64,000 nucleotides of DNA from Leptobacterium flavescens (GCF_010671605.1 NZ_JAABOO010000004.1:186001-250000); one strand, 5' to 3'; positions 36,972-46,246 are shown, numbered from the stretch's first letter. The notes: a model not told the origin generated them from the sequence alone. Numbers and translations are program-made.

Positions 36972-36985
36972 AAATGGTATATTTG
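36957..36985 (+). promoter_or_regulatory. Promoter embedded in the cysN terminator
   Basis: TTG (36957-36959), an 18 bp spacer and perfect TATATTTG (36978-36985) match the Bacteroidota consensus. The -33 element lies in the right arm of the terminator stem. The transcript would start near 36990, so the ATG at 37010 rather than 36974 is the start of the next gene. Confidence 0.65.
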
Positions 36986-37009
36986 CTCTGCTTAAAAAGA
37001 AATAAATTA

Positions 37010-37717
37010 ATGAACAGTACTCAAAGAAGGAAAGCGTACTTTCTGTCCGGGACCATGTGTGATGAAAGATTATGGACAAAGACGTGGGAAGCCCTTTCAG
37101 ATCATCTGGACCCTCATCATATAGAAATACACGATTGCAGGGATTTTGATGAAATAAATGACCGGATACACAAGGAAACAAAAGAGGAAAAGGCATTGCT
37201 GATAGGCTTTTCACTCGGAGCCTATTCGGCCATGAACTACGCCCTTCAATATCCGGGAAATATAGAAAGCCTTGTATTAATAGCTTCCTCGGCAGAAGGT
37301 TTAAGCCCGAGGGAACTCAAATTAAGGAAGGATTATATCTCATTTCTGGAAGAGCATAGTTACCTGGGGATATCCCAAAAAAGAATAGAAGAGTTTTTAG
37401 GATCCCGGCATGTTTCTAATAAGGAGATCGTCGGAACGATCAAGGCAATGGACAGGGATCTTGGAAAGGAAGTCCTTATCAACCAGCTTACGGCCACATC
37501 ATACCGCACTTCACTCATCGATCGGCTAAGCGAAATAAAATTCCCTTTGTTGCTTATCGGAGGGGAAGAGGACAATGTCATCAAAACAGAGGATCTGAAC
37601 AGTATACACGCTGCACTTCCTGATTCCGATCTGTCCTTTGTAAAGAACTCAGGGCATATGATCCCCCTGGAACAACCGCAGGAACTGGGGAGGTTGATAC
37701 TGAATTGGTTAAGCTAA
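37010..37717 (+). CDS. Alpha/beta hydrolase
   Basis: A 235-residue cytoplasmic hydrolase. The oxyanion-region phrase LSGTMCDERLW, the nucleophile elbow GFSLGAY, an Asp in GGEEDNVI and a final His in NSGHMIPLEQPQ mark the fold and triad. Substrate is unknown. The start at 37010 is set by the promoter upstream; an in-frame ATG at 36974 would precede the promoter's -7 box. Confidence 0.85.
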   Translation: MNSTQRRKAYFLSGTMCDERLWTKTWEALSDHLDPHHIEIHDCRDFDEINDRIHKETKEEKALLIGFSLGAYSAMNYALQYPGNIESLVLIASSAEGLSPRELKLRKDYISFLEEHSYLGISQKRIEEFLGSRHVSNKEIVGTIKAMDRDLGKEVLINQLTATSYRTSLIDRLSEIKFPLLLIGGEEDNVIKTEDLNSIHAALPDSDLSFVKNSGHMIPLEQPQELGRLILNWLS

Positions 37718-37889
37718 TCTGTCCGGATCTAATAAGACAGCCACCTTCTTTTTATGATATATACAACATCTTTTAAATAAAATGTGTTAAAGAGGTGATA
37801 TAAGCAATGATAAGGTGTAATTATCGACATTATCTGAACTTAGTTGAGTATTTTTATAGGCCTAAAATTGCAGCCACAAAACAGAAAAA

Positions 37890-39053
37890 ATGTCGAAGAA
37901 CTATTATACCCATCTGGAGTGTCACGAATGTGGGACCGTATACGATAAAGACAGCAGGCATACCTTTTGTCCTGATGACCATCAGCCTTTAGTGGCCAAA
38001 TACAAACTTGATAATTTCTGGTCGAAGGAAAGTCTGAAAGACCGGCCTGCCAATATGTGGAGGTATAAGGAAGTATTACCCGTAGAAAAGGAAGAGAACA
38101 GGATCTGTTTGGGAGAAGGTTTTACTCCCATGTTAAAACTCAGTAAGCTAGGTGGAAAAGTAGGGCAGGGCCGTTTATTGCTTAAAGACGAATCTGCCAA
38201 CCCTACCGGTTCCTTTAAAGCCAGGGGTATCAGTATGGCACTTAGTAAGGCCAAAGAACTGGGAGTAACCGCTATGTGTATCCCCACGGCCGGAAATGCA
38301 GGAAGTGCACTGAGTGCATATTGTGCGAAGGCAGGAATGGAAGCGCATATCTTTATGCCCGAAAAAACCCCTCATGTGTTTCAGATGGATTGTGAGATCA
38401 TGGGAGCCAAGGTAACCAAGGTAGACGGCGATATTTCAGATGCCGCAGCTTTGATGCAAAAAGAGAATGACGGTTCCTGGTTTGATGTGACTACCCTGAA
38501 AGAACCTTTCAGATTGGAAGGGAAGAAAACTATGGGCTATGAAATTGCAGAACAACTCAGATGGGAACTCCCCGATGTGGTCGTATATCCGACAGGAGGA
38601 GGTACCGGATTAATTGGGATCTGGAAAGCATTTCAAGAAATGAAGGACATGGGATGGATAGATAAGATCCCTACCCGTATGGTAGCGGTACAGGGAAGTG
38701 GCTGTGATCCTGTGGTACAGGCATTCCAAAAAGGCATGGACCATACGCCCAAATATCAGAACCCGGCAAAAACTATAGCCAACGGATTAAGGGTTCCAAA
38801 GGCTTTCGGAGATAAACTTATCATGAAGACCCTTTACGAAAGTAAGGGAACCGCAGTATCCATTACTGATGAAGAAATGAAGGAGGGACTTAGTGAATTT
38901 GCAACCCAGGAGGGGGTATTCCTTTCTCCGGAAGGTGCCGCCGTATGGATGGGCTATAAGAAACTGAGATCGGAAAACTGGATCAAGGAAGATGAATCCG
39001 TAGTGCTGATCAATACCGGATCGGCCTATAAATATGTGGAGAACCTATATTAA
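37890..39053 (+). CDS. thrC: Threonine synthase
   Basis: PLP enzyme converting O-phosphohomoserine to threonine. The 387-residue product has an N-terminal zinc-ribbon-like start (Cys11, Cys14, Cys27), the PLP-binding Lys110 in NPTGSFKARG and a glycine-rich phosphate loop in PTGGGTGLIG. Related PLP lyases of the same fold (cysteate or threonine-synthase-like) cannot be excluded, since the usual thrA-thrB neighbours are absent. Confidence 0.83.
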   Translation: MSKNYYTHLECHECGTVYDKDSRHTFCPDDHQPLVAKYKLDNFWSKESLKDRPANMWRYKEVLPVEKEENRICLGEGFTPMLKLSKLGGKVGQGRLLLKDESANPTGSFKARGISMALSKAKELGVTAMCIPTAGNAGSALSAYCAKAGMEAHIFMPEKTPHVFQMDCEIMGAKVTKVDGDISDAAALMQKENDGSWFDVTTLKEPFRLEGKKTMGYEIAEQLRWELPDVVVYPTGGGTGLIGIWKAFQEMKDMGWIDKIPTRMVAVQGSGCDPVVQAFQKGMDHTPKYQNPAKTIANGLRVPKAFGDKLIMKTLYESKGTAVSITDEEMKEGLSEFATQEGVFLSPEGAAVWMGYKKLRSENWIKEDESVVLINTGSAYKYVENLY

Positions 39054-39093
39054 ATTATTGATTTACCTTTACGGTTTAAGCTGCAAAAGATAA

Positions 39094-40551
39094 ATGGATA
39101 GCACAGCCAATGAATTAAAAGAAATGGCAGGGATCGTCCTTGAACGGTTAAGCGACTTTCTCTCCCAAAGCCAGTCGGGAAATACTAAAGTTCTGATCCA
39201 GCGACCTCCGGCAGAAGTTGCCGATAATCTTGAGTTGGAGAAATTTATACGTAACGGAACCCTTTCGGCCGGAAATATTGATGAATTACTAAGTAAATAC
39301 CTCGATAATACCCAGCATTTACATCACCCTCAGTTTATAGGACATCAGGCGGCTGCTCCTCATGTGGCTTCGAGTATATCCGATATGATCCACGGAGTAG
39401 TTAACAACCCGATGGCCATTTATGAAATGGGGCCTGCAGCAGCAGTGATGGAAAAAGTAGTGATTAACTGGATGCTGGAAAAAGTAGGTTGGTTCGGAGC
39501 TGAAAAGTTAAGCGAGACCGATCCCAGAAAAACCGGAGGAGGAGGGATCCTTACCCATGGAGGGTCTATGGCCAACCTAACAGCCATGCTTGCCGCACGG
39601 GCCAAAGCAGACCCGGATGCCTGGACCGACGGAACTTCCAATGACCTTGTGGTTATGGGACCGGAGGTTTCTCATTATTCTATTTCCAGAGCTATTTCCA
39701 TTATGGGAATGGGATCTAAGGCAATGGTGCCGATCAAGGTAAACGAACAGGAAGTTCTGGATCCCGATAACCTTTATCCGGTTTATAACCGACTGAAAGA
39801 AGAGGGAAAAAGGGTAATGGCTGTCATTGCTAACGGATGTGCTACTTCTACGGGCCTTTACGATCCTATTGAGGAGGTTGGGCAGTTTTGCAGAGAAAAC
39901 GACCTTTGGTATCATGTAGATGGGGCTCACGGAGCGGTAGCTTTGCTATCTCCGAAGGAAAAACATCTGTTAAAAGGCGTGGAACTTGCAGATTCCCTGA
40001 CCTGGGATGCGCATAAAATGTTGCAGACTTCTGCTCTGTGCGCTGCAGTACTGGTAAAAGATCACAAAAACCTGGACAATACCTTCCGCCAAAAGGGAAG
40101 TTATATTTTCTTTGAAAAAGAACAGTTGGGAATTGATTCTATTTCCAATGCGATAGAGTGTACCAAATCCGGTCTCGGAACTAAACTTTTCTGGGCCCTG
40201 GCAGGAGAAGGAGAGGAAGGGATGAAGCAGTTCATAGAAGGCCGCTATAACGTAACAAAGGATTTTTACGAACTGATACAGGCGCATCCCGATTTTGAAT
40301 GTCCCTGTTATCCCGAATCCAATATCCTCTGTTTCCGATATACTAAATACGGGCTGGATAATTCTTTTCAGCTGGCCCTGAGAAACGAACTGGTAAAGCG
40401 AGGGGATTTCTATATCACCACGGCAGTAGTTAATGGAGAGCGGTATTTGCGCCTATCGGTAATGAATAAACATACGGCAGTGGAGAATATCCAAAAACTA
40501 ATGGATGAGGTTGAAGGAATAGCTGAAGAACTCTCTAAAAAGGGGAATTAG
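39094..40551 (+). CDS. PLP-dependent decarboxylase (group II)
   Basis: A 485-residue enzyme of the aspartate/glutamate/tyrosine decarboxylase family. The PLP Lys308 lies in SLTWDAHKML, the cofactor Asp276 in YHVDGAHGA, and the substrate-pocket motif HHPQFIGHQAA near residues 77-87. Known members make diaminopropane, beta-alanine, aromatic amines or GABA, so the substrate cannot be fixed from sequence alone. It lies 40 bases after thrC on the same strand and may be co-transcribed. Confidence 0.87.
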   Translation: MDSTANELKEMAGIVLERLSDFLSQSQSGNTKVLIQRPPAEVADNLELEKFIRNGTLSAGNIDELLSKYLDNTQHLHHPQFIGHQAAAPHVASSISDMIHGVVNNPMAIYEMGPAAAVMEKVVINWMLEKVGWFGAEKLSETDPRKTGGGGILTHGGSMANLTAMLAARAKADPDAWTDGTSNDLVVMGPEVSHYSISRAISIMGMGSKAMVPIKVNEQEVLDPDNLYPVYNRLKEEGKRVMAVIANGCATSTGLYDPIEEVGQFCRENDLWYHVDGAHGAVALLSPKEKHLLKGVELADSLTWDAHKMLQTSALCAAVLVKDHKNLDNTFRQKGSYIFFEKEQLGIDSISNAIECTKSGLGTKLFWALAGEGEEGMKQFIEGRYNVTKDFYELIQAHPDFECPCYPESNILCFRYTKYGLDNSFQLALRNELVKRGDFYITTAVVNGERYLRLSVMNKHTAVENIQKLMDEVEGIAEELSKKGN

Positions 40552-40601
40552 TATCTTTTCTTTTTTTACTTTGCAGGACTATAGAACAATATTATTAGCT
40601 C

Positions 40602-41150
40602 ATGAAATACCTGCTTGACGGCGAGGAAACGGAAAGGCTTTACTTCAGGAATGTCGATGTAAGCCAGTTTGAACAATGGCTTCCTTTTCACCAGGATCCG
40701 AGATCTTCAGAACATTGGATAGCCGATATGGAAGCTCCCGAAATAGAATGCAAGAAATGGTTTAAGAAACAGGATTTCCGTTATAAAAATGATATGGGGG
40801 GAATGAATGCCCTTATAGAAAAGAAAAGTGGAAAGCTGGTAGGTTATTGCGGACTCCTTGTACAATCTGTAGATGGGCAAACCGAATTGGAGATAGGGTA
40901 CTCTATCCTTCCCGAATTCTGGAAAAGAGGCTTCGCTTCCGAGGCTGCCAGAAAATGCAGGGATACCGCTTTTAAAATGGAGTACACAGATTCTTTAATC
41001 TCTATTATCAGCCTTAGCAATACCGGTTCGGCAAAAGTTGCTCTTAATAACGGAATGCAAATAGAGAAAACCACGATCTACAATGAGAATCGGGTAAATA
41101 TCTTCAGAATACACAAAAAAGAGTGGGAAAAGGTCACCGATAATTCCTGA
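40602..41150 (+). CDS. GNAT-family N-acetyltransferase (RimJ/RimL-like)
   Basis: A 182-residue acetyltransferase with the pattern TERLYFRNVDVSQFEQWLPF at the start and the acetyl-CoA-binding region EIGYSILPEFWKRGFASEAARKC (about residues 97-119), then NTGSAKVALNNGMQIEK. Substrate is unknown; relatives modify ribosomal proteins or small molecules. Confidence 0.85.
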   Translation: MKYLLDGEETERLYFRNVDVSQFEQWLPFHQDPRSSEHWIADMEAPEIECKKWFKKQDFRYKNDMGGMNALIEKKSGKLVGYCGLLVQSVDGQTELEIGYSILPEFWKRGFASEAARKCRDTAFKMEYTDSLISIISLSNTGSAKVALNNGMQIEKTTIYNENRVNIFRIHKKEWEKVTDNS

Positions 41151-41187
41151 TTGCCAGTCACCTGAAATTAAATTATCAATAATTTAG

Positions 41188-41219
41188 GTTGTATATACAA
41201 CTCACATTGCATACCTTTA
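41188..41219 (+). promoter_or_regulatory. marR promoter and operator copy 1
   Basis: The perfect palindrome GTTGTATATACAAC (41188-41201) contains the TTG (41189-41191) of a promoter whose -7 box TACCTTTA (41212-41219) lies 20 bases downstream. The gene starts 4 bases later, so the transcript is nearly leaderless. Position over the -33 element fits a repressor site. Confidence 0.7.
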
Positions 41220-41223
41220 TCTT

Positions 41224-41646
41224 ATGAAAAAGGAAACGGATATTTTAGACAGTTGCGACCCGAGGCAATGTATCTCTATGAAAATGCTGAAATGCAACAG
41301 GATCATTTCTCAGATCTTCAGGGAGCATTTAAAGGAGTTCGGGATCACCAATAGCCAGCTAACCGTACTGTTTATCGCATCTAAAAGGGAATATCTTAAC
41401 CAGGCTATGCTTTCGGAAATGCTTTACCTCGAAAAATCGACCATAAGCAGGAATATGAAGCGGTTGTTTGACAAAGAGTTTATTTCCAGGGAAGAATTCC
41501 CTCAGCTTAAAATAACAGAGAAAGGAAAAGAATTCCTTCGTCTGGTCATTCCCAAATGGAATAGTGCTATGGAGGAGGCAAAGGCTAAACTAAAAGAAGA
41601 GGGGCTGCAGTCGTTGGACAGTTTGCTCTATCAACTGGAAAATTAA
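41224..41646 (+). CDS. MarR-family transcriptional regulator
   Basis: A 140-residue winged-helix protein. The HTH and wing are in NQAMLSEMLYLEKSTISRNMKRLFDKEFISREE, with the typical ITEKGKEFL following. Three cysteines cluster at the N-terminus (residues 11, 16 and 24), a possible redox or metal switch. The same palindrome occurs before this gene and before the next gene, so it probably represses both. It lies on the same strand as the membrane protein 46 bases downstream. Confidence 0.9.
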   Translation: MKKETDILDSCDPRQCISMKMLKCNRIISQIFREHLKEFGITNSQLTVLFIASKREYLNQAMLSEMLYLEKSTISRNMKRLFDKEFISREEFPQLKITEKGKEFLRLVIPKWNSAMEEAKAKLKEEGLQSLDSLLYQLEN

Positions 41647-41660
41647 AAAATTTAACCAAT

Positions 41661-41678
41661 AAGTTGTATATACAACTT
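41661..41678 (+). promoter_or_regulatory. MarR operator copy 2
   Basis: AAGTTGTATATACAACTT is an 18 bp perfect palindrome with the same 14 bp core as the copy before marR. It lies 14 bases before the ATG of the membrane-protein gene at 41693, where a bound repressor would block transcription or translation start. Confidence 0.75.
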
Positions 41679-41692
41679 CTAAATAAACAAAC

Positions 41693-42397
41693 ATGCTGGA
41701 ATTATTTTTTTATCTCTTGTTACTCGTACTGATCGGTGTCATTTTATATGTGTACCATTTTGCTCTTAAGAAGACAGGAACAAAAAGGAGAAAGGTGAAA
41801 ATTGTCAGAGTGCTTTCGGGAATGGCAGGCTGGTTTTTATATCTTTTTCTGATGTCTAAAAGTGGTATTCTGGACAATTTTGAATTACCGCCCAGATTTC
41901 CTTTACTTATTATTTTACCCCTGTTCCTCTTTATCGGGATCGTGTTATACAGAAACAGGAATCACCTTTTACTCATGGCTATCCCGGCATCCTGGCCGGT
42001 TTATTTTCAGAGTTTCAGAATATGGGTGGAACTTCTTCTTCTAGGCACATACCTAAAAGGGTTTACACCGGTAGAAACTACCTTTGAAGGCTACAATTTT
42101 GAGATCGTTTTTGCAATTACAGCTTTGCTGGTCGGCTATCTTGCTTTTAACAGAAAGCTTCTTGGGGGGAAAGTCGTTATTGCCTGGAATTTCCTGGGGC
42201 TGGCCATGCTGGCGACCATTGTCTTTATTTTTATGACTGCTATCTTTTTTCCGACCTTCTGGAATAGCGATGTTCCGCTGGTAGGGCCGGAGTTTACCCA
42301 ATTCCCTTATATTTTTGTGGCAGGGTTTTTTATGCCCCTGGCTGTTTTTGTACATCTTCTTTCCATTATTCAGCTTAACCGAAAGAAAAATATATAA
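41693..42397 (+). CDS. Seven-TM membrane protein of unknown function
   Basis: A 234-residue protein with about seven hydrophobic segments and no recognised domain. It begins MLELFFYLLLLVLIG and ends with a short basic tail QLNRKKNI. The MarR palindrome directly in front suggests it responds to the same signal, possibly a drug, phenolic or oxidant. Function is unknown. Confidence 0.75.
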   Translation: MLELFFYLLLLVLIGVILYVYHFALKKTGTKRRKVKIVRVLSGMAGWFLYLFLMSKSGILDNFELPPRFPLLIILPLFLFIGIVLYRNRNHLLLMAIPASWPVYFQSFRIWVELLLLGTYLKGFTPVETTFEGYNFEIVFAITALLVGYLAFNRKLLGGKVVIAWNFLGLAMLATIVFIFMTAIFFPTFWNSDVPLVGPEFTQFPYIFVAGFFMPLAVFVHLLSIIQLNRKKNI

Positions 42398-42427
42398 AAT
42401 AAAGGCAGGCTTCTGCGTTATAGGGAT

Positions 42428-43009
42428 ATGAAGAAATTCATTTCCCTTTTTATTATTGTTCTTTTGTATCAGTTCGGAACTGCGCAAAATTCTTTTTCCG
42501 AAAAACTATCCGATGCGGGGCTGGAGCTGACAAGACAAAAAGTGGTTTACGATCCGGCCTATTTTAGTATAGCTTACCCCAACGGAGATGTTCCGGCGGG
42601 CAAAGGGGTCTGTACCGATGTAGTGATCCGGGCATACCGAAAGTTGGGGATCGACCTTCAGAAAGAAGTTCATGAAGATATGAAAGAGCACTTTGATAAA
42701 TACCCTAAGATATGGGGCCTTAGCCGGCCGGATACAAATATAGATCACAGAAGGGTACCCAATCTGATGGTGTTTTTTAAGCGTTTTGGACTGGTAAAAC
42801 CGATTAGCACGAAAGCATCCGATTACCTTCCCGGAGATATTGTTTGCTGGAGCCTCGGAGGCGGACTTACCCATATCGGGCTGGTTGTCAACAAAAGATC
42901 TTCAGATGGGAAACGCTACCTGATCGTTCACAATATTGGCGGGGGACAGGTATTGGCCGATTGTCTCTTCGATTATAAGATAATCGGGCATTATTCTTAC
43001 TCCAAATAA
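42428..43009 (+). CDS. Exported DUF1287-family protein
   Basis: A 193-residue protein with a signal peptide (MKKFISLFIIVLLYQFGTAQ). It shows the DUF1287 pattern GVCTDVVIRAYRKLGIDLQKEVHEDM, DTNIDHRRVPNL and LPGDIVCWSLGGGLTHIGLV. The Cys in GVCTD and the His in THIGLV resemble the NlpC/P60-like papain fold, so a cell-wall amidase role is possible. It lies 30 bases after the membrane protein and may be co-transcribed. Confidence 0.83.
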   Translation: MKKFISLFIIVLLYQFGTAQNSFSEKLSDAGLELTRQKVVYDPAYFSIAYPNGDVPAGKGVCTDVVIRAYRKLGIDLQKEVHEDMKEHFDKYPKIWGLSRPDTNIDHRRVPNLMVFFKRFGLVKPISTKASDYLPGDIVCWSLGGGLTHIGLVVNKRSSDGKRYLIVHNIGGGQVLADCLFDYKIIGHYSYSK

Positions 43010-43075
43010 AGCCGGGGTTTAAAAAGCTTCTCCTTTCATTTAAAAACAATACTTTTACCTTCTTTTAGATCAAAG

Positions 43076-43564
43076 ATGGGGATACACATCAGAAAAGCAG
43101 ATTTTAAAGATTACGATCAGATCTGGGAGATCTTTCGGGAAGTCATCCGTTCGGGAGATACGTATGTATTTGATCCGGATACCCCAGAGGAAGAACTGGA
43201 AAAGCACTGGTTTGCTCCTTATATGGAAACTTTTGTTGCTGAAAAAGAAGGGGAAATACTAGGTACTTATGTCATCAAACCTAATCAGATAGGCCTGGGG
43301 TCCCATATTGCCAACTGCAGCTATATGGTACATCCGGATGCACACGGACAGGGGATCGGAAAGACACTTTGCGAACATTCGATTGATTTTGCGACAGGTG
43401 CAGGTTATAAAGCCATGCAGTTTAATATTGTGGTCAGTACCAATAAGGCGGCACTCAAACTCTGGGAGAAATTCGGCTTCAGGATTATAGGAACCATTCC
43501 CGAAGGGTTTAAGCATCGCGAACTGGGCTATGTTGATGCCCATATTTTATACCGTAAATTATAG
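43076..43564 (+). CDS. GNAT-family N-acetyltransferase
   Basis: A 162-residue acetyltransferase with YMVHPDAHGQGIGKTLCEHSIDFA (acetyl-CoA loop, about residues 83-106) and the C-terminal NKAALKLWEKFGFRIIGTIPEGF. It resembles phosphinothricin/toxin acetyltransferases. Substrate unknown. Confidence 0.86.
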   Translation: MGIHIRKADFKDYDQIWEIFREVIRSGDTYVFDPDTPEEELEKHWFAPYMETFVAEKEGEILGTYVIKPNQIGLGSHIANCSYMVHPDAHGQGIGKTLCEHSIDFATGAGYKAMQFNIVVSTNKAALKLWEKFGFRIIGTIPEGFKHRELGYVDAHILYRKL

Positions 43565-43595
43565 ATAACACAGTTTAACAGAAAAATAAAACACT

Positions 43596-43805
43596 ATGGA
43601 CGTAAAAGACAGTAACGGGAATATATTGAACGACGGAGATTCCGTACATGTAGTAAAAGACCTTAAAATTAAGGGGATGTCCAAGACCCTGAAGAGAGGA
43701 AATATAATAAAGAATATTCGCCTGACCTCCAGTCCGCAGGAAGTGGAATGCAGAGTAGGAAAGAGTCACGTTGTTTTAAAGACTCAATTTTTAAAGAAGG
43801 CCTAA
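43596..43805 (+). CDS. Short PhnA-domain protein
   Basis: A 69-residue protein made only of the PhnA C-terminal domain (DSNGNILNDGDSVHVVKDLKIKG, KRGNIIKNIRLT). The N-terminal zinc ribbon of full-length PhnA/YjdM is absent, a form frequent in Bacteroidota. No role in phosphonate use is implied. Its stop overlaps the convergent BCCT gene stop by 3 bases. Confidence 0.85.
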   Translation: MDVKDSNGNILNDGDSVHVVKDLKIKGMSKTLKRGNIIKNIRLTSSPQEVECRVGKSHVVLKTQFLKKA

Positions 43806-45334
43806 ACATTTACTCTCGGACGTAAAAAGTCCTTAAGGAATATAATGGTCATCACTACCATAAATAAAGAAAAAGGCAAAGAGGTGATGATCAGCAGCTT
43901 CTGAAGGGCAGTAAGCACACTGATCTCCGGTTTTGCATTCCCCAGAATAACAATAGCTACTGCAAAAACAGCTATAAAAACAGACCAGATAAGTCTATGC
44001 CGTTTACTCGGAAGTTGTTTTCCCTTATCGGTAAACATACTGAGAACGAATACAGCCGAATCTACCGAGGTAACCAGAAAACTGATCAGCAGAACAATGG
44101 TAGTTCCGTTTACCAGAGCCTGGAGCGGATAACTCTGAAAGAAGATAAAAATAGAATTAAAAACATTCCCGAATTCATTGTTATAAGCCCCCCATTGTTC
44201 AAGAAGCTGAAAGGCCGATTCCCCGAAAACAGAGAACCAGAAAAAAGTACCCAGAGAAGGGATGATCATAACTCCCAGCAGCATTTCCCTTAATGTCCTT
44301 CCTCTGGAGATCCTCGCAATAAAAATACCGGTAAAAGGTGCCCAGGCCAGCCAGAATGCCCAGTAATAATAGGTCCAGTCTGTCAGGAATGCTTCCCCCG
44401 GGTCGTAATCTCCGTAGGCAATACTCATAGGAACAAAATCTATTATATATTGATACAAGGCTGTAAAAAAGGAACGGAAGATCTGTAAAATGTCACTTTG
44501 AATAAAAATATAAGCCAGCAATATCAGGGTAACGCTTATGTTTAGCTTGGAAATGACCTTTATACCCTTGTTTACCCCTTTCCATACCGAAACAAAAGCT
44601 ATGAGGGAGATAAGCAGGGTGAGAAGAACGGTAGTGGTAACCCCAAACTCTCCTTCCAGTAAGTGATTTAATCCGCCATTGATCTGTGTGGTTCCCAGGC
44701 CTACTGCGCCGATAAGACCAAAAACAGTGGTAATAATTGCCAGAACGTCTATTCCCCAAAGGGCCGGAGTAAACCTGATCGTATCTTCAATACTCACACT
44801 TACCAGTACCTTTTTGTTATGTACAAAGAGATAATAGCCGATGATCATTGCAAAGAGTCCGTAAAAAGCCCAGGCGGTAAATCCCCATTGATAGAAAGTA
44901 TATTCCAGGGCCATGATATCGGGAGAAACCCCTGTTTTAAGCGGAGGGTTTTGTTGCATATAAACAGGCTCCTGTACAGCCCGTAACAGGATCCCGGCTC
45001 CCATCCCGGCACTGTAAAGCATGGAGATCCATGCCCAGCGCGAATGTTCCGGCTTTTCATCTTCCTTTCCCAGCCGGCGCCTCCCCAGGGGAGAAAAGGC
45101 AACTACAATAAGAAAAAGTACACAAAACAGGCCTAACCAGAGATAAAAGCCTCCGAACCATTCCCGTACCCAGACCGAAGAGCTTTCAATAAACTCATAA
45201 AAGCCTCTGGTATAAAAGAAAACAAAAAGTGAGAAAAGGAATAAAACTCCTATCGAACTGTATAAAAGGGTATTTTTTTTAAAGTTGTTTAGCAAAATTC
45301 TGTTTTTAGTACGCTTCCTGTTACAATAATACAA
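43802..45334 (-). CDS. BCCT-family transporter
   Basis: A 510-residue transporter of the betaine/choline/carnitine family with about twelve hydrophobic segments. Family features are seen in MLYSAGMGAGILL, WGFTAWAFYGLFAMI and YYWAFWLAWAPFTGIFIARISRGRT. These carry osmolytes such as betaine or choline in sodium- or proton-coupled uptake; the glycine-betaine aromatic motif appears in the WxxWAP region. The N-terminal start is uncertain, since the first methionine gives a basic leader. Confidence 0.9.
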   Translation of the reverse strand: MYYCNRKRTKNRILLNNFKKNTLLYSSIGVLFLFSLFVFFYTRGFYEFIESSSVWVREWFGGFYLWLGLFCVLFLIVVAFSPLGRRRLGKEDEKPEHSRWAWISMLYSAGMGAGILLRAVQEPVYMQQNPPLKTGVSPDIMALEYTFYQWGFTAWAFYGLFAMIIGYYLFVHNKKVLVSVSIEDTIRFTPALWGIDVLAIITTVFGLIGAVGLGTTQINGGLNHLLEGEFGVTTTVLLTLLISLIAFVSVWKGVNKGIKVISKLNISVTLILLAYIFIQSDILQIFRSFFTALYQYIIDFVPMSIAYGDYDPGEAFLTDWTYYYWAFWLAWAPFTGIFIARISRGRTLREMLLGVMIIPSLGTFFWFSVFGESAFQLLEQWGAYNNEFGNVFNSIFIFFQSYPLQALVNGTTIVLLISFLVTSVDSAVFVLSMFTDKGKQLPSKRHRLIWSVFIAVFAVAIVILGNAKPEISVLTALQKLLIITSLPFSLFMVVMTIIFLKDFLRPRVNV

Positions 45335-45367
45335 AATGATCTGCCCGGTTCAGGGATCAGGATCGTA

Positions 45368-45796
45368 CTATTTCTGAGGGTCATCAAAATTAGCCGGACT
45401 GTTATCCGCTTTTAATTCCAGGAGCTTTTTAATAAATACATTTAGCCGGCTTCCTCCCTTGATCTTTACAAAATACCGGTCTCTGTAAATGGTGTATTCG
45501 GATGCATTGCTTTTGTAAATAACCAGCTTATACCAGGGAATGATCAGACCATAGGTTTCCAGTAAGGAGCGGAATCTCAGAATAATTCCCCCGGGTCTTA
45601 ATTCAATAGAGCCGCTGTTAATATTATTGTCCAGTATAAGAAGGTTATTGATCTCCGTACTGGAGTCGGTGATAAAGATCTTTGGAGAGCCGATACCTCC
45701 CATCTTAAAACGCTCTTTTATACCAAATGCCTTCCCAACCTCGACCTCGGTTTTTTCTTTGATCTGCTTATCGTTATAAGAAAGGTTTAAAAGCAT
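45368..45796 (-). CDS. Hypothetical protein
   Basis: A 142-residue protein with no signal peptide and no family I can name. It is rich in short hydrophobic strands (SIELRPGGIILRFRSLLETYG, YKLVIYKSNASEYTIYRDRYFVKIKGG), suggesting a small beta protein. It is adjacent to the VOC-family gene on the same strand (2 bases between), so it is probably co-transcribed with it. Confidence 0.6.
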   Translation of the reverse strand: MLLNLSYNDKQIKEKTEVEVGKAFGIKERFKMGGIGSPKIFITDSSTEINNLLILDNNINSGSIELRPGGIILRFRSLLETYGLIIPWYKLVIYKSNASEYTIYRDRYFVKIKGGSRLNVFIKKLLELKADNSPANFDDPQK

Positions 45797-45798
45797 CT

Positions 45799-46158
45799 TT
45801 AGTGTTGTAAATATTCCCCGAATTTAATGAGGTTCCCGTCCAGGTCCACAATGGCAAATTCCCGTATTCCATATGGCTTATCCTCAATGGCGCCTCTCGG
45901 ATGTACAACCTCTGCAGCCTGCATTTCTTTGTACAAGGTATCTATATCCTGTACCCTGACATAGCAACTGGTATTTTCCGGATGGATCTTATCGTCGCAT
46001 TTCCAGAAATGGATCTCTACCTTATCTCTCGCGAGCACCGCATAATTCTCGTCCATGTATCCCTGTTTGTCAAATCCCAGCTTGTTCTTATAAAAAGCAA
46101 CGGTCTTCGCTATGTTAAGAGAAGCCAGTACGGGGATCCCTCTCTGCAAATGTTTCAT
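45799..46158 (-). CDS. VOC-family (glyoxalase/bleomycin-resistance-like) protein
   Basis: A 119-residue protein with the vicinal-oxygen-chelate fold: RGIPVLASLNIAKTVAFYKNKLGFDKQGY at the start, KVEIHFWKC in the middle and FAIVDLDGNLIKFGEYL at the end. The start at 46158 (MKHLQRG) is favoured because an upstream in-frame ATG at 46215 adds 19 residues unlike the family; that one remains possible. Substrate unknown; resistance is not implied. Confidence 0.82.
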   Translation of the reverse strand: MKHLQRGIPVLASLNIAKTVAFYKNKLGFDKQGYMDENYAVLARDKVEIHFWKCDDKIHPENTSCYVRVQDIDTLYKEMQAAEVVHPRGAIEDKPYGIREFAIVDLDGNLIKFGEYLQH

Positions 46159-46246
46159 AGGCAGTGTGATAGTTTTAATTTTCACTAAAATAGTGTTTTC
46201 CGTTTTTTTAGCCATAAAGGGGTTCTAAAACTTTGGTGATAATCTG

